A stretch of 64,000 nucleotides of DNA from Pseudomonas anuradhapurensis (lineage in GTDB: Bacteria; Pseudomonadota; Gammaproteobacteria; Pseudomonadales; Pseudomonadaceae): positions 4,351,001 through 4,415,000 of the forward strand of contig NZ_CP077097.1 of NCBI RefSeq assembly GCF_014269225.2, read 5' to 3'. The notes under the pieces were generated by a model. The model made no database searches. It had not been told where the DNA came from and saw nothing but the letters and a program-made list of their open reading frames with translations. The position numbers and the translations under genes were made by a program. How positions within the stretch are numbered: position 1 is the first letter of the stretch; every line of letters begins with the position of its first letter. This document shows positions 8,565 through 18,632 of the stretch, piece by piece.

Positions 8565-10112
8565 ATGCCCCGTAAAACCTGGCGCGCTGCGCTTGCTGCC
8601 TATGCCAGCCCGTCAACCTTGGTACTTTTGCTGCTCGGCTTCGCCGCCGGTCTGCCCTACATGCTGGTGTTCTCCACCCTCTCGGTGTGGCTGCGCGAAG
8701 CGGGCGTGGCCCGCGAGACCATTGGTTACGCCAGCCTGATCGGCCTGGCCTACGCCTTCAAGTGGGTGTGGTCGCCGCTGCTCGATCAATGGCGCCTGCC
8801 CCTGCTCGGCAGCCTGGGGCGCCGCCGGTCCTGGCTGCTGCTGTCGCAATCGCTGGTGGTGATCGGGCTGGTCGGCATGAGCCTGTGCGACCCACAGCAG
8901 CACCTGTCCTGGCTGATTGCCCTGGCGGTACTGGTGGCCTTCGCCTCGGCGACCCAGGACATCGCCGTCGACGCCTACCGCCTGGAAATCGCCGATGACC
9001 AGCGCCAGGCTGCGCTCGCTGCCAGCTACATGGCCGGCTACCGGGTAGCGGCGCTGCTGGCGACGGCCGGCGCGCTGTTCTTCGCCGAGTGGTTCGGCTC
9101 CACCGGCTTCAGCTACCTGCACAAGGCCTGGGCCGGCACCTACGTGATGTTCGCGGTGATGATGCTGCCCGCGGTGTTCACCACCCTGATCATGCGCGAA
9201 CCGCCCGTCCCCATGCGCACCCAGCTGTCGGCAGCGCGCTATGGGCTGGTACACCAGCTGGCCTCGGTGTTCGTGCTGATCATCCTGCTGGTGTCGGTCC
9301 CCGCCAGCTTCACCCAGATGTTCAACACCGGCTGGGCCAGCGTCATCTCCGGTGATGCCACCCCCCTCGACCTGCTGCTCGAAGACCGTGCCTTCCTGCG
9401 CCTGATCCTTTATGTGCTGCTGACCTGGGCATGCCTGTCGAGCCTGGGCCGTCGCGGCCTGGCCCCGGTGTTGACACCGGTCAACGACTTCATCGCCCGC
9501 TACCGCTGGCAGGCGTTGCTGTTGCTCGGCCTGATCGCCACGTATCGCATGTCGGACACGGTGATGGGCGTGATGGCCAACGTGTTCTATATCGACATGG
9601 GCTTCACCAAGGACCAGATCGCCAGTGTCAGCAAGATCTTCGGCCTGATCATGACCCTGGTCGGCGCCGGGATTGGCGGCCTGCTGATCGTGCGCTTCGG
9701 CATCATGCCGATCCTGTTCATCGGTGGCGCAGCTTCGGCGGCTACCAACATCCTGTTCCTGATGCTGGCCGACATGGGCCCGAACCTGCAGATGCTGGTG
9801 GTGACCATCTCGCTGGACAACTTCAGCTCCGGCCTGGCCACCTCGGCCTTCGTCGCCTACCTGTCGAGCCTGACCAACTTGAAGTTCTCGGCGACCCAGT
9901 ACGCGTTGCTCAGCTCGATCATGCTGCTGTTGCCGCGCCTGATCGGCGGTTATTCGGGGGTCATGGTGGAGAAGTTCGGTTACCACGACTTCTTCCTGAT
10001 CACCGCCTTGCTGGGCGTGCCGACGCTGATCCTGATTGCGCTGCAGTGGCGCCAGGAGGCAGGGCCGGGCAAACCGGTGGCAGCGGAGAACTCGGCAGCC
10101 GAGCGGCCCTGA
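8565..10112 (+). CDS. ampG: muropeptide permease AmpG (MFS)
   Basis: 515-residue major facilitator protein with about 14 hydrophobic segments. It begins with the AmpG signature GFAAGLPYMLVFSTLSVWLR (about 26-45) and has DIAVDAYRLE (about 137-146), diagnostic for the family. AmpG imports GlcNAc-anhydroMurNAc peptides from the periplasm for cell wall recycling, and in pseudomonads this feeds AmpR-controlled beta-lactamase induction. It fits a chromosome region rich in peptidoglycan genes. A 20 bp hairpin follows the stop. Confidence 0.95.
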   Translation: MPRKTWRAALAAYASPSTLVLLLLGFAAGLPYMLVFSTLSVWLREAGVARETIGYASLIGLAYAFKWVWSPLLDQWRLPLLGSLGRRRSWLLLSQSLVVIGLVGMSLCDPQQHLSWLIALAVLVAFASATQDIAVDAYRLEIADDQRQAALAASYMAGYRVAALLATAGALFFAEWFGSTGFSYLHKAWAGTYVMFAVMMLPAVFTTLIMREPPVPMRTQLSAARYGLVHQLASVFVLIILLVSVPASFTQMFNTGWASVISGDATPLDLLLEDRAFLRLILYVLLTWACLSSLGRRGLAPVLTPVNDFIARYRWQALLLLGLIATYRMSDTVMGVMANVFYIDMGFTKDQIASVSKIFGLIMTLVGAGIGGLLIVRFGIMPILFIGGAASAATNILFLMLADMGPNLQMLVVTISLDNFSSGLATSAFVAYLSSLTNLKFSATQYALLSSIMLLLPRLIGGYSGVMVEKFGYHDFFLITALLGVPTLILIALQWRQEAGPGKPVAAENSAAERP

Positions 10113-10125
10113 GGGATAATTCCAG

Positions 10126-10173
10126 CCTGAACCGGCCGCTTCGCGAGCAAACCCGCGAAGCGGCCGGTTCAGG
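10126..10173. terminator. 20 bp perfect hairpin between convergent genes
   Basis: Left arm CCTGAACCGGCCGCTTCGCG pairs perfectly with the right arm across an eight-base loop. It sits between the ampG stop and the stop of the convergent efflux gene. There is no long T tract, so it may be a REP-derived bidirectional terminator or an RNA-stabilising hairpin. Confidence 0.7.
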
Positions 10174-10182
10174 CCCAAAAGA

Positions 10183-11427
10183 TCATTCGGTAACAGCCCC
10201 TTCCCCAGGCCGCTGCCCCACCACCAACCACAACGGCCACAGCGCCAGCGCCCCCGCCACACCTGCCGCCTGGGCAAAATGCAGCAAACTGGCCCCGGCG
10301 CCAATCATCGCCAGCAGTGCGCCGCCCAGCCCCAGCAGGGCAATGGTGATCATCCCCAGCATGGCCGAGACCAGGCCCTTGCTCTGTTCGCTGGCGAACA
10401 GCGTCATGCGGTACAGCACCGCATTGGCCACGCCCAGCCCCAGCGCATACAGCGACATGCCTGCCACCACGCTGGTCACGCTCGGCCAGTACCAGGTCGC
10501 CAACAGCATCAGGCCCAGCCCGGCCAGGTACGGCCACAGCGCGCCACGCACCAACGACGGCAACGGGTAGCGCTCGGCAATCCGGTTGATGATCAGGTTG
10601 CCCAGGATCAACCCGCCAAATACCGGCAATTGCCACAAGGCGTACTCCAGCGTGCTCAACCCCTCATCGTGGATCAGCAGCACCGGCGACAAGCCGATCC
10701 AGGCAATCAACGGCAGGCCGACCAGGCCCAGCGCCGCGCTGCCAGCGACAAAACGGCGGTTGACCAGCAACTGGCCGTAGCCGGCCAGCAGCGGCAACAG
10801 TTGAATCGGCGTGAATGCCAGGCGCGAACCGTCCCGGCGTTCCACCCCCAGTGTTTCCGGCATCAGCCGGTACAGCAACAGCCAGGCCATGACCGCACCC
10901 ACGGCAAAGGCCACGAACAGCCAGCGCCAATCCAGCCACTGCAGCATCAAGGTACCCACCAGCGGCCCGAGCAGGGGCGAGAGCAATGCGATATTGGCCA
11001 GCAGCGCCATCATGCGCACGGCGTCTGCCTCGCTGAAGGCTTCGTTCAAGGCCGGGTAGCTGACCGTGACCACAAAGCCCAGGCCAATGCCCTGCAGCAG
11101 GCGCAACAGGTTGAACAGGCCAATATCGTCGACCCAGAAGGTTGCCAGGCAGGCCAGGCCGAAGCAGGCACAGCCGATCAGCAGCAACGGACGCCGGCCA
11201 TAGCGGTCGGCCAGCGGGCCGATCAGCCATTGCAATACCACCCCACCCAGCAGGTACAGGTTGAGCGCGTGGGGAATGTATTCGGGGCTGGCGTTCAGGT
11301 CGCCGACCACCACCGGCATGGCCGGCATGACCGCGTCGCTGGCCAGGTAGGTGAGCAGCTCGAACAGGGCCAGGGTAAGGCCGAACAGCAAGGCGCGCAG
11401 GGGCGTGATGTACAGCAGTGGTTTCAT
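10183..11427 (-). CDS. MdfA-like multidrug efflux MFS transporter
   Basis: 414-residue, 12-helix major facilitator protein. Helix 1 reads FELLTYLASDAVMPAMPVVV, with the membrane-embedded acidic residue placed as E26 in MdfA; motif A appears as GPLADRYGRRP (about 69-79) and motif C-like GPLVGTLM follows in helix 5. The group exports lipophilic cations or chloramphenicol-type drugs by proton antiport. The real substrate cannot be read from sequence. It is a single gene, convergent with ampG, with a REP pair upstream. Confidence 0.85.
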   Translation of the reverse strand: MKPLLYITPLRALLFGLTLALFELLTYLASDAVMPAMPVVVGDLNASPEYIPHALNLYLLGGVVLQWLIGPLADRYGRRPLLLIGCACFGLACLATFWVDDIGLFNLLRLLQGIGLGFVVTVSYPALNEAFSEADAVRMMALLANIALLSPLLGPLVGTLMLQWLDWRWLFVAFAVGAVMAWLLLYRLMPETLGVERRDGSRLAFTPIQLLPLLAGYGQLLVNRRFVAGSAALGLVGLPLIAWIGLSPVLLIHDEGLSTLEYALWQLPVFGGLILGNLIINRIAERYPLPSLVRGALWPYLAGLGLMLLATWYWPSVTSVVAGMSLYALGLGVANAVLYRMTLFASEQSKGLVSAMLGMITIALLGLGGALLAMIGAGASLLHFAQAAGVAGALALWPLWLVVGQRPGEGAVTE

Positions 11428-11517
11428 GATGGCGTATCGGGTGTGGCAGGAGGGGTCAGGCTATATGCCAGAAATGGCCTGGTGTTGCTGTGAACAAGTG
11501 TAATCAGGGGTAGAAAG

Positions 11518-11628
11518 GCCGGGGCCGCTTCGCGCCCCATCGCGACACAAGGCCGCTCCTACAAGGGTTACGCGATCCCCTGTAGGAGCGACCTTGTGTC
11601 GCGATGGGGCACGAAGCGGCCCCGGTCG
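11518..11628. repeat. REP pair (family A)
   Basis: Two inverted copies with arms GGCCGGGGCCGCTTCG and CGAAGCGGCCCCGGTC at the ends, between the efflux gene's promoter side and the end of the mscS-type gene. Confidence 0.9.
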
Positions 11629-11642
11629 ATGACAACGCGGTG

Positions 11643-12485
11643 CTACTGCGCTGCAGTCTCCTGCACCACGCGAATCACCCGCTGCGGGAACGGAATGTCG
11701 ATCCCTTCGGCCTTCAGCCGGTCGCGCGCATGCTCGTTGAGCATGAACATCACGTCCCAGTAATCGGCGGTCTTGGTCCACAGGCGCAACGACACGGTAA
11801 TGGCGCTGTCGCCCAGGGTGGCGACCACCGCTTGCGGCGCAGGGTCTTGCAGCACGCGCGGGTCCTGCGCCAGCTCCAGCAACACGTTGCGTGCCTTCTG
11901 CAGGTCGGCCTCGTAGTCCACGCCGACATCGAACACCACCTTGCGCGTCGGCTGGCGGTTGGTGTTGGTGATGATGCCGTTGGACAGGCTGCCGTTAGGC
12001 ATGATCACGGTCTTGTTGTCACCGGTGCGCAGCACGGTGTGGAAGATCTGGATGCTGTCGACGGTGCCGGCCACGCCCTGCGCCTCGATCCAGTCCCCGA
12101 TGCGGAACGGGCGGAACATCAGAATCAGCACGCCACCGGCGAAGTTCGCCAGGCTGCCTTGCAAGGCCAGGCCGATGGCCAGGCCGGCGGCACCGATGGC
12201 GGCGACGAACGAGGTGGTCTCGATACCGATCATCGACGCCACGCTGACCAGCAGCAGCACCTTCAGCACGATGTTCGACAGGGTGCTGATGAAGCCCTGC
12301 AGCGCCTGGTCGGCGTTGCGCAGGCCGACCAGCTTGCCCAGGCGGGCGCTGACCTTGTTGATGATCCACCAGCCGACCGCCAGGGTCAGCAATGCCAGCA
12401 GCACACGGCTGCCGTATTCCATGATCAAGGGAATCCAGGTCTGCGATTGGCGGACCAGCTGATCGACTTCAGCGTTCAAATCCAT
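11643..12485 (-). CDS. small-conductance mechanosensitive channel (MscS family)
   Basis: 280-residue channel of standard MscS size. Helices lie at about 18-45 and 65-85, and the pore helix TM3 at about 90-125 shows the glycine/alanine pattern AAIGAAGLAIGLALQGSLAN, followed by the beta domain (FRPFRIGDWIE, then IMPNGSLSNGIITN) and an alpha/beta C-terminal domain. It releases solutes on hypo-osmotic shock. Two ATGs are available: AGGAG touches the one at 12491 and lies 6 nt before the one at 12485, so the latter is preferred. It is followed upstream on the same strand by yajQ, 113 bp away. Confidence 0.93.
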   Translation of the reverse strand: MDLNAEVDQLVRQSQTWIPLIMEYGSRVLLALLTLAVGWWIINKVSARLGKLVGLRNADQALQGFISTLSNIVLKVLLLVSVASMIGIETTSFVAAIGAAGLAIGLALQGSLANFAGGVLILMFRPFRIGDWIEAQGVAGTVDSIQIFHTVLRTGDNKTVIMPNGSLSNGIITNTNRQPTRKVVFDVGVDYEADLQKARNVLLELAQDPRVLQDPAPQAVVATLGDSAITVSLRLWTKTADYWDVMFMLNEHARDRLKAEGIDIPFPQRVIRVVQETAAQ

Positions 12486-12598
12486 ATTCATCTCCTGATG
12501 CCGAGCGGCAAGTACACGGTAGAACAGGCCGCGCGTGTTTGCGCAGCCCGGGCCCCATGGACATCATTTCGCCATCCGGGTTCCGGGTGGCACTTGCA

Positions 12599-13084
12599 TC
12601 AGTCGCGGAAGTTGTTGAACTGCAGCGGCATGTCGAATTCCTTGGTCCGCAGCAGGGCGATGGCTTCCTGCAGGTCGTCACGCTTCTTGCCGGTAACACG
12701 CACCTGCTCGCCCTGGATGGCGGCCTGCACCTTCAGCTTGGCGTCCTTGATGGTGGCGACGATCTTCTTCGCCAGGTCCTTGTCGATGCCTTCGCGGAAC
12801 TTGGCTTCCTGTTTCTTTTCCTTGCCCGAGGCGTACGGGTCCTTGGTTTCCAGGCACTTCACGTCGATCTTGCGCTTGACCAGCGCCAGGCGCAGGATTT
12901 CCAGCATCGCTTCGAGCTGGAACTCCTCCTCGGCGGTGAGCATCACGGTCTGCTCCTTGTCCTTGAACTCGAAGCTGCCCTTGCCCTTGAGGTCGTAGCG
13001 GCGGTCCAGGTCCTTGATGGCGTTGTCGACCGCGTTCTGCACTTCGTGCTTGTCCAGTTCCGATACCACGTCGAACGAAGGCAT
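12599..13084 (-). CDS. yajQ: YajQ-family nucleotide-binding protein
   Basis: 161-residue cytoplasmic protein matching the UPF0234/YajQ family over its whole length: [20 protein letters not shown] at the start, [17 protein letters not shown], and the terminal [11 protein letters not shown]. Members bind c-di-GMP or GTP and have been linked to virulence control in Xanthomonas and Pseudomonas. GGGAG precedes the start. Its leader contains a terminator-like hairpin, and its promoter seems to share the -10 element with the divergent panE. Confidence 0.95.
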   Translation of the reverse strand: MPSFDVVSELDKHEVQNAVDNAIKDLDRRYDLKGKGSFEFKDKEQTVMLTAEEEFQLEAMLEILRLALVKRKIDVKCLETKDPYASGKEKKQEAKFREGIDKDLAKKIVATIKDAKLKVQAAIQGEQVRVTGKKRDDLQEAIALLRTKEFDMPLQFNNFRD

Positions 13085-13096
13085 GGTTGTTCTCCC

Positions 13097-13134
13097 AAAA
13101 TAAAAGCGCGCTCAGGCTGAAGATGGAGCGCGCT
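13097..13134 (-). terminator. terminator-like hairpin in the yajQ leader (possible attenuator)
   Basis: On the minus strand a 9 bp stem AGCGCGCTC / GAGCGCGCT encloses a 12-base loop and is followed at once by TTTATTTT, then the yajQ ribosome-binding site GGGAG. No upstream gene on this strand needs a terminator, so it may control yajQ. Confidence 0.55.
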
Positions 13135-13138
13135 GGGT

Positions 13139-14102
<964 letters not shown>

Positions 14103-14140
14103 CGCGGCCCTTTCAACCGGATAAGGACATTGCCTCGCCC

Positions 14141-16171
14141 ATGACCCTGCGCCAACGCCTGGAAAACCTCCCGGTCGGGCAGAAGCTGCTGGCGGCCCTG
14201 CTGGTACTGCTGGTGACCATCCTGCTGGTGGCCAACCTCACCTTCATCAGCGCCGCCTACTGGATCACCCAGGAGAGCATGGCACCACAGGCACTGCACA
14301 CCATCGGCCGGCTGGTGGCCAACCCGCAGCTGGCCGCTCGCGCCGGCGACAACCCGGACGCCGCCAGCGCCCTGCTCAAGGAGCTGGACAGCTACACGCC
14401 GCTGCGCGCCGCCGCAGTCTACGGTGGCGACGGCCGCATGCTGGCGCAGCTGCAGCATGGCGAGCCGCTGACCCTGCCCAAGCGTTTTCGCAACATCGAT
14501 GGCTGGCGCCTGATGGAGTTTCGCAGCACCCAGCTGATCCGCATGCCACGCGAGGCCAACCCGCCGGCCCACCTGCTGCTGGTGGCCAGCAGCGAACTGC
14601 CTACTGCCTTCTACACTGGCACGCTAAGCGCCAGCCTGGCCATCCTGGTGTTCAGCATCCTGCTGTGGATCTTCATTGCCCGGCAGATCAAACGCCTGAT
14701 CACCCAGCCGATCAACCAGCTCGAGGAACTCAGCCGCCAGGTCACCCGCGAAGAAAGCTACGCCCTGCGCGCCCAGCGCGGCAATGACGACGAAATCGGC
14801 AGCCTGGCCGAAGCGTTCAACACCATGCTTTCACGCATCGAAGCCCGCGAACAACAGCTCAAGCGCACCCGCGACGAGTTCCAGGAAGCCTATGACCAGG
14901 CCCAGGGCCTGGCCGAGGAAACCCGCCACACCAACCGCAAGCTGGAGCTGGAAGTACAGGTGCGCAGCAAGATCGAGAAGAAGCTCACCGGTTTCCAGAA
15001 CTACCTCAACAGCATCATCGACTCGATGCCCTCGGCGCTCATCGCCCTCGACGAACAGCTCTACGTGACGCAGTGGAACCACGAAGCCACGGTACTTTCC
15101 GGCACGCCGCTGGATGAGGCGCTGAACCAGCCGATCTTCATTGCCTTCGAACCGCTCAAGCCGTTCCTGCCGCAACTGAAGGAAACCGTGGAAAAGCACC
15201 GGGTGGCGAAGATCGAGCGGGTCACCTGGCCCAAGGGCGAGGACCTGCGCCACTACGCCCTGACCTTCTACCCGCTGACCGGCGGTGGTGGCCGTGGCGT
15301 GGTCATCCGCATCGACGACATCACCCAGCGCCTGTCGCTGGAAGAAATGATGGTGCAATCGGAGAAAATGCTTTCGGTCGGCGGCCTGGCTGCCGGCATG
15401 GCCCACGAGATCAACAACCCGCTGGGCGCGATCCTGCATAACGTGCAGAACATCCGCCGACGCCTGTCGCCAGAGCTGCCACGCAACATCGAGCAGGCCG
15501 AAGAGCTGGGCATCGACCTGGCTACGGTCAACCGCTATCTGGAAAGCCGCGATGTACCGCAATTGCTCGACGGCATCCAGCAGGCCGGTGCCAGGGCGGC
15601 GAAGATCGTTACCCACATGCTCAGCTTCAGCCGCCGCAGCAACCGCCAGCTGGCCCCGTGCGACCTGCCGGCGCTGATCGACCAGGCGCTGGAGATTGCC
15701 GGCAACGATTTCGACCTGGCCATTGGCTTCGACTTCAAGGGCACGGCCATCGTGCGCCAGTTCGACCCCGAACTGGGCCCGGTGCCTTGCACCGCCAACG
15801 AACTGGAGCAAGTGCTGCTCAACCTGCTGAAGAACGCCGCCCAGGCTATCCACCAACGGCCGCAGCCCAGCGAGCCCGGGCGCATCACCCTGCGCACCCG
15901 GCTGAACCCGCCGTGGGCGGAAATCCAGGTCGAGGACAACGGCATCGGCATGCCCGAGGGGGTGCGCAAGCGTACCTTCGAACCGTTCTTCACCACCAAG
16001 GAAATCGGCCAGGGTACCGGGCTGGGCCTGTCGGTCTCGTATTTCATCATCACCAACAACCACAAGGGGCAGATGGAAGTGCAGTCCACGCCCGGCCAGG
16101 GCACCTGCTTCACCCTGCGCCTGCCCCTTGCCCAGCCGGCCGCGACGGCGCCGGCGAAAACGGAGGCATGA
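14141..16171 (+). CDS. orphan membrane PAS/HAMP sensor histidine kinase
   Basis: 676 residues. Transmembrane helices at about 15-40 and 163-185 enclose a periplasmic sensor of ~120 residues. HAMP (about 186-240) leads into a coiled coil (about 240-285), a PAS domain (about 290-400), HisKA with phospho-acceptor H422 in AAGMAHEINNPLG, and a HATPase domain (N box LNLLKNAAQAI, G1 EDNGIGMP, G2 GQGTGLGLSVS). The H box and N box are of the NtrB/DctB-like class. No response regulator gene lies nearby, so its partner is elsewhere. Signal and target unknown. AAGGA precedes the ATG. Confidence 0.9.
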   Translation: MTLRQRLENLPVGQKLLAALLVLLVTILLVANLTFISAAYWITQESMAPQALHTIGRLVANPQLAARAGDNPDAASALLKELDSYTPLRAAAVYGGDGRMLAQLQHGEPLTLPKRFRNIDGWRLMEFRSTQLIRMPREANPPAHLLLVASSELPTAFYTGTLSASLAILVFSILLWIFIARQIKRLITQPINQLEELSRQVTREESYALRAQRGNDDEIGSLAEAFNTMLSRIEAREQQLKRTRDEFQEAYDQAQGLAEETRHTNRKLELEVQVRSKIEKKLTGFQNYLNSIIDSMPSALIALDEQLYVTQWNHEATVLSGTPLDEALNQPIFIAFEPLKPFLPQLKETVEKHRVAKIERVTWPKGEDLRHYALTFYPLTGGGGRGVVIRIDDITQRLSLEEMMVQSEKMLSVGGLAAGMAHEINNPLGAILHNVQNIRRRLSPELPRNIEQAEELGIDLATVNRYLESRDVPQLLDGIQQAGARAAKIVTHMLSFSRRSNRQLAPCDLPALIDQALEIAGNDFDLAIGFDFKGTAIVRQFDPELGPVPCTANELEQVLLNLLKNAAQAIHQRPQPSEPGRITLRTRLNPPWAEIQVEDNGIGMPEGVRKRTFEPFFTTKEIGQGTGLGLSVSYFIITNNHKGQMEVQSTPGQGTCFTLRLPLAQPAATAPAKTEA

Positions 16172-16172
16172 C

Positions 16173-16739
16173 ATGGGCTATCGCCTGTCGAAGATCTACA
16201 CGCGCACTGGCGACAAGGGCGAAACCGGGCTGGGCGACGGTCGCCGGGTACCCAAGGACCACCCGCGGATCGAGGCGATCGGCGAGGTGGACAGCCTGAA
16301 CAGCCAGCTGGGTTTGCTGCTGGCAGGGCTGGCCGAACAAGGGCTGGACGAAGTGAGCCAGGTGCTCGCGCCTTGCCAGCACCGCCTGTTCGACCTGGGC
16401 GGTGAGCTGGCCATGCCCAGCTACCAGGCGCTGGACCTGTCAGAGGTGGAGCGCCTGGAGGCGGCTATCGATGTGTGGAATGAAGAGCTGGGGCCGCTGA
16501 AGAACTTCATCTTGCCCAGTGGCTCGGCGCTGGTGGCACAGGCGCATGTATGCCGCAGCCTGGCGCGCAGTGCCGAGCGGCGCTGCCAGCATCTGAATGC
16601 CGTGGAGCCATTGGCAGGGGTTGGCTTGGCGTATATCAACCGGCTATCCGATCTGCTGTTCGTGGCGGCGCGGATCATCGGGCGACGGCAGGGGGTTGCC
16701 GAGGTGTTGTGGCAGCCTGCTGCCAAGTCTGAAGGCTGA
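16173..16739 (+). CDS. ATP:cob(I)alamin adenosyltransferase, PduO type
   Basis: 188-residue enzyme that transfers the adenosyl group of ATP to cob(I)alamin to form coenzyme B12. The family signature is complete: KIYTRTGDKGETGL near the start, the EAIGEVDSLNSQLG helix (about 31-44), FILPSG (about 110-115) and the RSLARSAERRC segment (about 123-133) with the conserved arginines. The ATG lies one base after the kinase stop, with CGGAGG inside the end of the kinase gene, so the two are translationally coupled. Pseudomonads use the name cobO for another enzyme; here pduO-like (btuR2) is meant. Confidence 0.93.
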   Translation: MGYRLSKIYTRTGDKGETGLGDGRRVPKDHPRIEAIGEVDSLNSQLGLLLAGLAEQGLDEVSQVLAPCQHRLFDLGGELAMPSYQALDLSEVERLEAAIDVWNEELGPLKNFILPSGSALVAQAHVCRSLARSAERRCQHLNAVEPLAGVGLAYINRLSDLLFVAARIIGRRQGVAEVLWQPAAKSEG

Positions 16740-16743
16740 GATA

Positions 16744-16908
16744 TTGGGGCTGCCTTGCAGCCCATCGCGACACAAGGCCGCTCCTACAGAGGAACCGCAC
16801 CAATCGCGTATCCCTGTAGCCCATCGCGACACCGCTGCATCCTCGACCGATCGCGTATCCCCTGTAGGAGCGGCCTTGTGTCGCGATGGGCCGCACAGCG
16901 GCCCCAGT
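16744..16908. repeat. REP cluster (family A): two full and one partial copy
   Basis: Full copies at 16744-16789 and 16862-16908 are inverted. Between them lies a truncated unit TAGCCCATCGCGACAC (16818-16833) with two copies of the spacer word ATCGCGTATCCC on either side, suggesting a past duplication inside the element. Confidence 0.85.
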
Positions 16909-16918
16909 TACCGGCGAC

Positions 16919-17863
16919 TCAAATCTCCGGCCAGAACGCCCGGATCCCGGCCACACCCTGCGCCCCAGCAGCCCAGGCCTGCTCCCGCTCACCTGGCCCG
17001 ACCCCGCCCAGCAGGTAGACCGGCTTGTTGAACCCGGCAACCATCCGCTGCGCTTCATCCCACCCCAGCGGCACGGCGTCAGGGTGAGTCTGGGTTGCCT
17101 GTACTGGCGACAAGGTCACGAAGTCGACACCCATCTGTTCCGCCAGCGCCAACTCTTCAGCGCTATGGCAGGAAGCAGCCAGCCAACGCTCACGGGGGAA
17201 CGGCCGGCCATTGGCCGCATACTTGCGCAATTGCGCCGCGGTCAGGTGCCAACCCGCCGCAGGGAAGTCGCCCAACCATTCCAGCGGCCCCTTGAGCATC
17301 AGCTGTGCCTTGCCCGCACACAGCCCGACCGCGTCTACCGCCACGTCGCGGTACTTGGGGTCGTACATGTCCGGGGCACGCAACTGGATCAGGCGCATGC
17401 CGCCGGCCACCGCCTTCTGGATACCCTTGAGCAGTTGCGGCACTTCCAGGCCATCCGGGGTGATCAGGTACTGGTCCGGCAGGCGTGCAGCCGCAACGAT
17501 CGGCTTGTTGGCCTCGGGGAATTCGTATTGCGGCAGATCGCGCGGGGCAACCCACTCCAGCGGCTGGCCCTCGGCACCATGAGGCTCGCCGGTAAATGCC
17601 TCGACCTCACGAACGTCCAGCAGCACCTGTTTGTCCGGGTAATCGTGGCTGACCTTGATCAGCGCGCGCGAACGCCTCACCTCGATGCCTAGCTCCTCGC
17701 GCAGCTCGCGGGCCAGCGCCGCTTCGACGCCTTCGCCCTGCTCCACCTTGCCGCCGGGGAACTCCCACAGGCCGCCCTGGTGCTGGGTATCGGCACGGCG
17801 AGCGATCAGGATGCGGCCATCGCTACCACGAATGACGGCTGCTACAACATGAATCCGTTTCAC
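16919..17863 (-). CDS. mutT: Nudix hydrolase (MutT-like) fused to a thiamine-phosphate-synthase-like domain
   Basis: 314 residues from a GTG start. Residues 1-130 are a MutT-type Nudix domain with the complete box G-x5-E-x7-REUxEExGU (GGKVEQGEGVEAALARELRE, then ELGI); it should hydrolyse oxidised dGTP. Residues ~135-314 resemble the ThiE/TenI TIM barrel (QLRAP, GWHLTAAQL, SCHSAEELALAEQMGVDFVT, LGGVGPGE). Such fusions are common in pseudomonads; the second domain lacks an obvious full thiamine-synthase phosphate site and may be regulatory. The start overlaps the GST stop by 4 bp (GTGA), so both are coupled. Confidence 0.92.
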   Translation of the reverse strand: MKRIHVVAAVIRGSDGRILIARRADTQHQGGLWEFPGGKVEQGEGVEAALARELREELGIEVRRSRALIKVSHDYPDKQVLLDVREVEAFTGEPHGAEGQPLEWVAPRDLPQYEFPEANKPIVAAARLPDQYLITPDGLEVPQLLKGIQKAVAGGMRLIQLRAPDMYDPKYRDVAVDAVGLCAGKAQLMLKGPLEWLGDFPAAGWHLTAAQLRKYAANGRPFPRERWLAASCHSAEELALAEQMGVDFVTLSPVQATQTHPDAVPLGWDEAQRMVAGFNKPVYLLGGVGPGEREQAWAAGAQGVAGIRAFWPEI

Positions 17864-18492
17864 CCTTCACGCTCCGCCAGGCCAGCCCGCTGCCAGGCCT
17901 GGAAGGCCGGCCATTGATAAATGGTCTCGATATAGGCCGCCGCCTCGGCGGGCACTTCCACGCGGTAGGTGCGCAGGCGCACGGCCACCGGGGCGAAGAA
18001 GGCATCGGCCAGGCTCGGCTTGCCGAACAGGAACGGGCCGCTGTCCTTGGCCACCAGGCGGCATTCGGACCACAGCGCAACGATACGGTCGATATCGATT
18101 TGCACCTCCAGCGGCACGCTGTCCAGCGCCTGGTCGCGCGACAGATCGAACGGCATGGCACTGCGCAGGGCGAGGAAACCGCTGTGCATCTGCGCGCAGG
18201 CCGAGCGGGCCTGGGCTCGAGCTGCCACGTCGGCCGGCCACAGCTGGGCCTCGGGGTGGCGTTCGTTGAGGTATTCGGCGATGGCCAGCGAGTCGGCGAT
18301 CACACCGTGCTCGGTCTTGAGCAGCGGCACCTTGCCAGTGGCGGAAAACGCCAGGATGCGCTGACGGGTGTCAGGCTGGTTGAGTTTGATCAGGGTTTCT
18401 TCGTAGGGCACGCCAGCCAGTTCGAGGGCCAGCGCGCCGCGCAGCGACCAGGAGGAATACAGCTTGTCGCCGATGATCAGGTAATAGCTCAT
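17860..18492 (-). CDS. glutathione S-transferase family protein
   Basis: 210-residue cytoplasmic protein. The thioredoxin-like N-terminal domain starts MSYYLIIGDKLYSSWSLRGA, with the SxWSLR active-site segment, the cis-proline in GKVPLLKTEHGVIADSLAIA (about 53-72) and the ES-like contact at I-A-D-S. The all-helical C-terminal domain follows from about residue 90 and ends QWPAFQAWQRAGLAEREG. It resembles the YfcF/maleylacetoacetate-isomerase-like GSTs. The substrate is unknown. It is the first gene of a two-gene unit with the mutT fusion. Confidence 0.9.
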   Translation of the reverse strand: MSYYLIIGDKLYSSWSLRGALALELAGVPYEETLIKLNQPDTRQRILAFSATGKVPLLKTEHGVIADSLAIAEYLNERHPEAQLWPADVAARAQARSACAQMHSGFLALRSAMPFDLSRDQALDSVPLEVQIDIDRIVALWSECRLVAKDSGPFLFGKPSLADAFFAPVAVRLRTYRVEVPAEAAAYIETIYQWPAFQAWQRAGLAEREG

Positions 18493-18523
18493 GGTTCGGC
18501 TCCATTCGGTTTGGGATTTTTTC

Positions 18524-18625
18524 GGGCTGCGTTGCAGCCCATCGCGACGCAAGGCCGCTCCTACAGGAGATCGCCAGCGCTTGTAGGAGCGGCCTTGTGT
18601 CGCGAAAGGGCCGCACAGCGGCCCC
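18524..18625. repeat. REP pair (family A)
   Basis: Two inverted copies around a spacer, lying between the argJ stop and the GST start. Confidence 0.88.
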
Positions 18626-18632
18626 ATTTACA

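Noticed and set aside
8613..10304. 563-codon open frame on the minus strand
   Set aside because: Antisense of ampG; low-complexity Q/H/G-rich translation with no domain.
16744..16908. CRISPR-like short repeats
   Set aside because: The units are inverted REP sequences shared with many other intergenic sites; no regular spacers and no cas genes.
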